The translations under genes were made by a program, and so were the position numbers. The notes beneath the pieces were generated by a model. That model ran no database searches, was not told where the DNA came from, and saw nothing but the letters and a program-made list of their open reading frames with translations. 10,053 nt of DNA from Rhodanobacter sp. (lineage in GTDB: Bacteria; Pseudomonadota; Gammaproteobacteria; Xanthomonadales; Rhodanobacteraceae): assembly GCA_026193555.1 (NCBI GenBank), contig JAPHUU010000311.1, forward strand, positions 1 to 10,053. Reading direction: 5' to 3'. Shown here piece after piece: positions 5,831 to 10,053 of this stretch. Positions within the stretch are counted from its first letter, which is position 1, and the number at the start of each line of letters is the position of its first letter.

Positions 5831-6657
5831 CTGTATTGGCGGCGCAGCTGGGCATAGACCGGATCGGTCTGCGGCCGCTTGCCGTGCCACAGCTCGAACG
5901 CGTCGGCCGCGGTTTCCACCAGCATGCCCAGACCATCGATCGCATAACGCGCGCCAGCGGTTTTCGCCCAAGCCAGAAAGCCGCTGGCGGCAACGCCATA
6001 GGACAGGTCGTAGCAGAGCGCGCGGGCGCCGGCCAGCGAGAACGGCAGCTGCAGCGAGCCGCCCAATACCCCGGCGGACGTCGCATTGACGATCAGGTCG
6101 AAGCTGCCGAGATCGGCCAGATCCTCCCAGTAGCGGGTATGGGCGCGCGCCGGCTCACCGATCGCGTCGGCCAGCGCGTCGGCCGCGGCGGGCGAGCGGT
6201 TGACGATGGTCAGCGTCTCCACGCCGGCATCCAGCAGGTTCCATGCCACGCCGTGGGCCGCGCCGCCAGCACCGAGCAGCAGCCCGTCGTGGCCGCGCAG
6301 ATCCACGCTGTGGCGCTCGGTGATGTCGCGCACCATGCCGGCGCCATCGGTGTTGTGTGCAGCCAGCTGGCCATCTTCCAGCCGGGTCAGCACGTTCGCA
6401 GTGCCGGCGCGGGTGGCGGCCAGACTGCGCTGACTGGCCAGCGCGCAGGCGGCGGCCTTGTGCGGCAGGGTGACATTGGCGCCCACGCCGTCCTCGGCAA
6501 AGAAACGCTGCACGGCGGCGGCAAAGTCGGCCGGGGCCACGTCGATCGCGCGATAGTCCAGCGCGATGCCGAACTGCTGCGCAAACGCGCGGTGGATCTG
6601 TGGCGACAGGCTGTGGCCGATCGGATGACCGAACACGGCGAACTGGGCGGGCTGCAT
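5827..6657 (-). CDS. aroE: Shikimate dehydrogenase (NADP+)
   Basis: The 276-residue enzyme reduces 3-dehydroshikimate to shikimate in the aromatic amino acid pathway, in the cytoplasm. Conserved features are [14 protein letters not shown] (residues 9-22, substrate-binding serines S16 and S18), NVTLPHK with catalytic K67, the partner D104 in NTDGAGM, the dinucleotide-binding loop GAGGAAHG (129-136) and NRS (153-155), which contacts the NADP phosphate. Length is normal (E. coli AroE is 272). The start at 6657 was chosen because AroE proteins begin only a few residues before the FAVFGHPI segment. Upstream ATGs at 6687 and 6732 are in frame but would add atypical sequence. A TAGAAT hexamer about 48 nt upstream may be its promoter. 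Its stop codon overlaps the probable TTG start of yeiW, so the two form an operon. Confidence 0.95.
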   Translation of the reverse strand: MQPAQFAVFGHPIGHSLSPQIHRAFAQQFGIALDYRAIDVAPADFAAAVQRFFAEDGVGANVTLPHKAAACALASQRSLAATRAGTANVLTRLEDGQLAAHNTDGAGMVRDITERHSVDLRGHDGLLLGAGGAAHGVAWNLLDAGVETLTIVNRSPAAADALADAIGEPARAHTRYWEDLADLGSFDLIVNATSAGVLGGSLQLPFSLAGARALCYDLSYGVAASGFLAWAKTAGARYAIDGLGMLVETAADAFELWHGKRPQTDPVYAQLRRQYS

Positions 6658-6704
6658 GCGGATGTCCCAAGGTTGCAAGACGCACATCAATCGTGCGGAC
6701 GGCC

Positions 6705-6710
6705 ATTCTA
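6705..6710 (-). promoter_or_regulatory. Candidate -10 element for aroE
   Basis: On the minus strand TAGAAT matches the -10 consensus at 5 of 6 positions and would give a leader of about 40 nt before the aroE ATG. No clear -35 hexamer is found. A short 5-bp inverted repeat (CGCAC at 6681-6685, GTGCG at 6693-6697) lies in the leader. Confidence 0.35.
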
Positions 6711-6840
6711 CAGCCCGCGTGCAGCGCGACATCCGGCGATGCTCTCGACCGCGCGGGACAGCACGATCGCAAACCGGTCGCAGACGGTGAGATGGGCGCC
6801 GCGCAGGCTGCGGCCATCACCCGCCGAATGGAGCCTGCCG

Positions 6841-7098
6841 ATGCGCCCGCAATCCCTCATCACCATCGACCGTCAACGCCTGCAGGCCGCTGCCACAGCG
6901 TGGTTGTTCGGCGGCAGCGTGCTGCTGCTGACCACCCTGGTGCCGCTGCACACTGAAACGTTGGGCTGGACGCCGGCGTTCTGGCTGGCGGTCGCCCCGC
7001 TGATCGCCCTGCTGGGGCTGGAACCGGGCCTGCCGCGCCGACTGCTGGCACGACGGCGACCGCGCCGCCCGCTGCCGCATCACGCGATATGGCATTGA
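6841..7098 (+). CDS. Small two-helix membrane protein of unknown function
   Basis: This 85-residue frame begins at an ATG preceded by GGAG at 7-nt spacing. It encodes a short polar N-terminus, a hydrophobic helix (about 17-35, ending LLLTTLVPLH), a short loop (HTETLGW), a second helix (about 46-60, FWLAVAPLIALLGL), and a strongly basic tail rich in arginine and proline. This layout is that of a real inner membrane miniprotein with positively charged cytoplasmic ends. It occupies a gap that would otherwise be empty between aroE and the ATP-grasp gene. It ends 13 bp from the convergent ATP-grasp stop, with no terminator in between. I believe similar small proteins exist in related genomes, but I cannot name a family. 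It should not be confused with the longer upstream frame, which is antisense to aroE. Confidence 0.7.
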   Translation: MRPQSLITIDRQRLQAAATAWLFGGSVLLLTTLVPLHTETLGWTPAFWLAVAPLIALLGLEPGLPRRLLARRRPRRPLPHHAIWH

Positions 7099-7111
7099 CG
7101 CCGCGGCAGAG

Positions 7112-8596
7112 TCAGTTGGCTGTGCCCTGCCGCTTGCGCTCCATCCGGCGCAGGAACTCGCGCATGATGCTCAGATACAGTTCATCACCGAGATGGGCAT
7201 CCTCGACGCCTGCATCAATCGACGGGTTGTCGTTGACCTCGATCACCACCGGCTTGTTGCCGACCTGTTTCAGATCGACGCCATACAGACCATCGCCGAT
7301 CGCCTGAGTCGCCCGCAGCGCCAGCTTGACCACCTCCGGCGGCGCATCGGCGATCGCGATCGTCTCGAAACCGCCGGTTTTCGCGGTGCCCTTGGCGCCG
7401 TGGTTGTAGATCTGCCAGTGGCCGCGCGACATGTAGTATTTGCACGCATACAGCGGCTCGCGGTTCAGCACGCCGATGCGCCAGTCGAATTCGGTATAGA
7501 CGTATTCCTGCGCCAGCAGCAGCGCGCTGTGCTGGAACAGGCTGCTGGCCGCCTGCGCCAGCGCCTGCTCGCTCTCCACCTTGACCACGCCACGTGAGAA
7601 CGAGCCGTCGGGGATCTTCAGCACCAGCGGAAAGCCGAGCTTGGCGACGACCTCCTTCATGCCCTTGCTGTCGTCGCGGTAGAGGATCTCGGTGCGCGGC
7701 ACGGCCAGCTTGCGCGACACCATCACGTCGTTGAGGAAGATCTTGTTGGTACAACGCAGGATCGAGGTCGGATCGTCGATCACCACCATGCCTTCCTTCT
7801 CCGCGCGGTGGGCGAAGCGATAGGTGTGGTTGTCGCTGGCGGTGGTCTCGCGGATAAACAGGCCGTCGTATTCGGCCAGCCGCTGAAAGTCGTTCTTGCC
7901 GATCGGGTCGACCTCGATGCCGAGCGACTTGCCGGCGGCGATGAATTCCTTCAATGCCTTCTTGTTCGACGGCGGCATCGCCTCGGCCGGATCGACCAGC
8001 ATCGCGATGTCGTAGCGGAACAGCTTGCGCGCCCGTGGCTTGCGCCACAGCTTCTTGGAGAAGCGGTCGAGCTCCTCGGCGAAGGCGTCCTCCTGCGCAT
8101 CGTTCAGCGTCTGCAGGCCGACCGGCTTGATCGAGCTGACCTGCCACACGCGCTCACGCTCGAACTCGATTCGCAGCAGCGGGCAGGGAAACGACTCGAA
8201 CACCTGACGCGCCAGATCCTGCAGCGCCGGATAACCGGTCTCGCCGAAGTACACCACGATGCCGAAGTCGGTGGTGTCGCGTCCGCCGGCGGGCAGAAAG
8301 CGGGTCAGCTTCTGATTGAGATCCTCGATGTCCACGCCGTACAGCGAGCGACGGCGCAGGTCGTTCACCGTGCGCACCGACGGCATCACCTTGTGCCCGC
8401 GCGCCTCGGCCAGCAGCGACACGTAATACCCCGCACCCAGATACTTGTAGCTGCGGCACAGGTTGATCACGTGGGTGCGTTCGTTGTCGCCGCCGATCGG
8501 CTCGCGCAGGTAGTCCATCGCGCTCATCACGTCGACGGACGGGTAGTACGAGCCCCAGTCGGAGGCCTTTTCGACAACGATGACCAGACGGGTCAT
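7112..8596 (-). CDS. RimK-like ATP-grasp protein with N-terminal RLAN domain
   Basis: The 494-residue protein has two parts. Residues 1 to about 190 match the RLAN domain (RimK-like ATP-grasp N-terminal), with the start VIVVEKASDWGSYYPSVDV and the segment NLCRSYKYLGAGYYVSLLAEARGHKVMPS. Residues about 215-480 form an ATP-grasp ligase: LVLKIPDGSFSRG with nucleotide-binding K327 and a glycine/serine loop, AQEYVYTEFDWRIGVLN, YGVDLK, and the metal-binding EVNDNPS (E453, N455, N457). RimK relatives form amide bonds between a carboxylate and an amino acid using ATP. RLAN proteins have been predicted to modify peptides or make peptide metabolites, and commonly neighbour a GNAT acetyltransferase fused to a papain-like peptidase. 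Here a GNAT gene is divergent, 242 bp away. The start at 8596 matches the family N-terminus; 33 upstream in-frame codons are Pro/Cys-rich and unlikely to be coding. Substrate is unknown. Confidence 0.9.
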   Translation of the reverse strand: MTRLVIVVEKASDWGSYYPSVDVMSAMDYLREPIGGDNERTHVINLCRSYKYLGAGYYVSLLAEARGHKVMPSVRTVNDLRRRSLYGVDIEDLNQKLTRFLPAGGRDTTDFGIVVYFGETGYPALQDLARQVFESFPCPLLRIEFERERVWQVSSIKPVGLQTLNDAQEDAFAEELDRFSKKLWRKPRARKLFRYDIAMLVDPAEAMPPSNKKALKEFIAAGKSLGIEVDPIGKNDFQRLAEYDGLFIRETTASDNHTYRFAHRAEKEGMVVIDDPTSILRCTNKIFLNDVMVSRKLAVPRTEILYRDDSKGMKEVVAKLGFPLVLKIPDGSFSRGVVKVESEQALAQAASSLFQHSALLLAQEYVYTEFDWRIGVLNREPLYACKYYMSRGHWQIYNHGAKGTAKTGGFETIAIADAPPEVVKLALRATQAIGDGLYGVDLKQVGNKPVVIEVNDNPSIDAGVEDAHLGDELYLSIMREFLRRMERKRQGTAN

Positions 8597-8767
8597 GACA
8601 GTTCTCAGACGGAGCGGACAAGGCGGGACGCCAAGCGGCGGCAGGCGGCGGGGCGGGCAAGGCGCGCAGTTTGGCACAGGGCCACGCCCGCACAAGCGAA
8701 TGCACTGAAGCGCGAATAAACGGCGTGATCCGCCGCGGCATCACGGGCAGTGCAGGGGCGCGCCTGC

Positions 8768-8773
8768 TAAAGT
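8768..8773 (+). promoter_or_regulatory. Weak candidate extended -10 for the GNAT gene
   Basis: TAAAGT preceded by TGC forms an extended -10-like element (TGnTAAAGT) about 65 nt before the GNAT ATG. No -35 hexamer is evident. The 242-bp gap between the two divergent genes must contain both promoters; on the minus strand no convincing one was found. Confidence 0.28.
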
Positions 8774-8838
8774 TCGCCGCTGGCGCCCCCCACCCCGGCC
8801 GGCGACGCGCGCCGTTCCGCCATGGAAGCCCCCATCGC

Positions 8839-9312
8839 ATGCACCCACCCCCAGCTACCGCCAACGTGCGCGTCCGCCGCGCCGAAATCTCCGATCTTGA
8901 CGACCTGGTGGCGCTGGAAGACCGCACCTTCGACAGTGATCGCATGAGCCGTGCGCAGTACCGCCGCCATCTGGACAGCACCTCGGCACGGGTGCTGGTC
9001 GCCAGCGCCAATCATCGCCAGTTCCTCGGCACCGCCGTGGTGTTTTTCCGCCAGCGCAGCAGCGTGGCGCGGCTGTACTCGCTGGCTACCCGGCCCGAGG
9101 CACGCGGCAAGGGCATCGGCACCGTGCTGGTCGAAGCGGCCGAAGTCGCCGCACGGCAGCGACGCTGCCGTGCCCTGCGACTCGAGGTCCGCACCGACAA
9201 CCACCACGCGATCGGCCTGTACGAACGCGGCGGCTACCTTCGCATCGGCTTCCTCGAAAGCTATTACGAGGACGGGGCGGATGGATGGCGGTATGAGAAG
9301 GTCTTGCGGTGA
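8839..9312 (+). CDS. GNAT family N-acetyltransferase, stand-alone
   Basis: The 157-residue protein is a complete single GNAT domain. It transfers an acetyl group from acetyl-CoA to an amine; the acceptor is unknown. The N-terminal strand VRVRRAEISDLDDLVALE starts at residue 10. Motif A is ARLYSLATRPEARGKGIG, with the CoA pyrophosphate loop R85-G94, and motif B/C includes RLEVRTDNHHAIGLYERGGY with N121 and Y133. The C-terminus YYEDGADGWRYEKVL resembles the GNAT half of the GNAT/papain-like (C39-like) fusion proteins that accompany RLAN ATP-grasp genes. In those fusions a peptidase domain follows; here a stop comes directly after, and the next 143 bp cannot hold one. GGAAG ends 10 nt before the ATG. 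In-frame codons upstream to 8671 look non-coding. RimI-like N-terminal acetylation is an alternative role. Confidence 0.9.
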   Translation: MHPPPATANVRVRRAEISDLDDLVALEDRTFDSDRMSRAQYRRHLDSTSARVLVASANHRQFLGTAVVFFRQRSSVARLYSLATRPEARGKGIGTVLVEAAEVAARQRRCRALRLEVRTDNHHAIGLYERGGYLRIGFLESYYEDGADGWRYEKVLR

Positions 9313-9360
9313 GCCTCGGACACACCGGACGCTAACCCGGCTGGGGATTTTTCCGCTTGT

Positions 9361-9442
9361 TCCCTGGCAATGCAGGGATGCAGAGAAAAGTGACTCGAGC
9401 CGCGTCAGCGGCTCGAAAGCCTAGCTTTCACCAAGCGAAAGC
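9361..9442. repeat. Cluster of three small inverted repeats
   Basis: Three hairpin-forming units follow one another: TCCCTG/CAGGGA (9361-9378, 6-bp arms), TCGAGCCGC/GCGGCTCGA (9395-9416, 9-bp arms, GTCA loop) and GCTTTC/GAAAGC (9424-9442, 6-bp arms). They fill most of the 143-bp gap between the convergent ends of the GNAT gene and the right-edge gene. The middle unit, read on the minus strand, is followed after 5 nt by TTTT, so it may terminate the right-edge gene. The arrangement also resembles extragenic palindromic repeats. Confidence 0.45.
9395..9416 (-). terminator. Possible terminator of the right-edge gene
   Basis: A perfect 9-bp stem with a 4-nt loop lies 39 nt beyond the minus-strand stop at 9456. 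On the minus strand it is followed by GTCACTTTTC, a short and displaced T-run, so efficiency is doubtful. On the plus strand it is followed by AAAGCC and would not act as an intrinsic terminator for the GNAT gene. Confidence 0.35.
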
Positions 9443-9455
9443 GCACCGCGAAACC

Positions 9456-10053
9456 TCACCCGCCCAGCGGCTCCCCGATCCGCCGCCGCGTCGCCTCGTC
9501 CGGCCGCGCCACCAGCGCGCCGGTGCGCATCAGGCTGACCGAATAACGCCCCTGGTCGACCAGCGGCAGGAAGGCGCCGCTGCCGTAGACGGCGTCGACC
9601 TCGGGCAACCACTGCGGGTAGTTTTTCCGGAGATTGAGCAGGTCGAACGAACCGGCTTCGCCGAAGTCGATCACGGTGCGGGGTGCGTTCATTTCCTGCG
9701 TGGCGTCGTCGTAGCGCCCGGACAGCCGGTCGAGCCTGTACAGCGGCGGCACGCCGGCCAGCATCGCTGGCAGTTTCCACTTCAATACGACGGCCTCGAT
9801 GCGCCAGTCGTCGCCGGCGAGCTGCACCTGCCGGGTGCTGCCGTCGGGCCAGGTGAGGGTGAGCTCCCAGCGTTGCGGCGACAGGATGTGGGCTTCGATC
9901 TCGACCACCGGTGCTTCCTGGCCGAGCAGGCGGTAGCCTCGCAGGGCGGCACCGGTGCCGGCGAGCAGCAGGGTCAGCGCGAGGCCAAGCAGGCACAACA
10001 GGGCGCGCCAGCTGGCGGCGAGGCGGCGGCGACCTTGCAGGTGACCACGCAGC
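9456..10053 (-). CDS. Membrane-anchored protein of unknown function (often labelled multidrug efflux-like), 5' end missing
   Basis: The frame stays open to the window edge, so the start lies outside; about 199 codons are visible. The first visible residues are basic (LRGHLQGRRRLAAS), followed by one hydrophobic helix (ALLCLLGLALTLLLAG), then a soluble domain rich in beta strands: VVEIEAHILSPQRWELTLTW, then DWRIEAVVLKWK, YRLDRLSGRYDD, a NYPQWLPEVDAVYGSG segment and the tail LMRTGALVARP. Proteins of this pattern are common in this bacterial order and often carry the label cation/multidrug efflux pump. A single helix and one extracytoplasmic domain cannot be a pump, so that label is probably wrong. 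The TTG at 9996-9998 is not a likely start because coding sequence with a basic N-terminus continues upstream. Function unknown. Confidence 0.75.
   Translation of the reverse strand, partial: LRGHLQGRRRLAASWRALLCLLGLALTLLLAGTGAALRGYRLLGQEAPVVEIEAHILSPQRWELTLTWPDGSTRQVQLAGDDWRIEAVVLKWKLPAMLAGVPPLYRLDRLSGRYDDATQEMNAPRTVIDFGEAGSFDLLNLRKNYPQWLPEVDAVYGSGAFLPLVDQGRYSVSLMRTGALVARPDEATRRRIGEPLGG

Noticed and set aside
5831..5971. ATG-started longer form of yeiW
   Set aside because: The added 47 residues overlap the aroE 3' end in another frame and have no counterpart in YeiW proteins.
5821..6840. Plus-strand open frame that continues into the small membrane protein
   Set aside because: The part before 6841 is antisense to aroE; only the portion from the ATG at 6841 with its ribosome binding site looks real.
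8597..8695. 33-codon upstream extension of the RLAN ATP-grasp gene
   Set aside because: It is Pro- and Cys-rich, lacks a ribosome binding site, and the family start is MTRLVIVVE.
8671..8838. 56-codon upstream extension of the GNAT gene from a TTG
   Set aside because: No similarity to GNAT N-termini, and it would overlap the divergent gene's promoter region.

Overview
The window is high-GC DNA from a gammaproteobacterium, most likely the order Lysobacterales (Xanthomonadales) and probably the family Rhodanobacteraceae (Rhodanobacter, Dyella, Frateuria group). That assignment rests on gene families and protein flavour, not on a marker gene. The DNA is ordinary chromosomal: it is gene-dense with short gaps, and I see no insertion sequence, prophage, CRISPR array, tRNA or rRNA. 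No gap without a gene exceeds about 275 bases.

Left part (1-2190). A minus-strand pair encodes exodeoxyribonuclease III (xth) and, 4 bp further on, a UPF0149/YgfB-family protein. A third gene may begin at the left edge. Divergent from xth is a small cold shock protein on the plus strand. The csp-xth gap holds a perfect 12-bp inverted repeat next to the predicted xth promoter, and a strong stem-loop in the csp leader. A classic hairpin plus T-run follows csp and can probably also stop transcription coming from prlC.

Middle part (2188-5434). A minus-strand oligopeptidase A (M3 zinc peptidase, prlC) diverges from a plus-strand gamma-class carbonic anhydrase-like protein (YrdA family). The latter converges on a minus-strand membrane-anchored protein of unknown function. 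Upstream of that protein on the same strand lie yeiW (small cysteine-cluster protein) and aroE (shikimate dehydrogenase). yeiW probably starts on a TTG that overlaps the aroE stop.

Right part (6841-10053). A small two-helix membrane protein on the plus strand converges on a 494-residue ATP-grasp protein with an N-terminal RLAN domain (RimK-like) on the minus strand. Divergent from that is a free-standing GNAT acetyltransferase. The RLAN/ATP-grasp plus GNAT pair is the most interesting part of the window. It looks like a reduced version of a predicted peptide-modification system in which the GNAT is usually fused to a papain-like peptidase, and that peptidase is absent here. A cluster of hairpins separates this locus from a minus-strand membrane-anchored protein that runs off the right edge.

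The genes are mostly independent housekeeping functions: base excision repair, cold adaptation, peptide turnover, CO2/bicarbonate or other metal chemistry, and aromatic amino acid synthesis. Two genes, xth and the carbonic anhydrase, have a -10-like hexamer only 6-7 nt before the ATG, suggesting leaderless transcripts.
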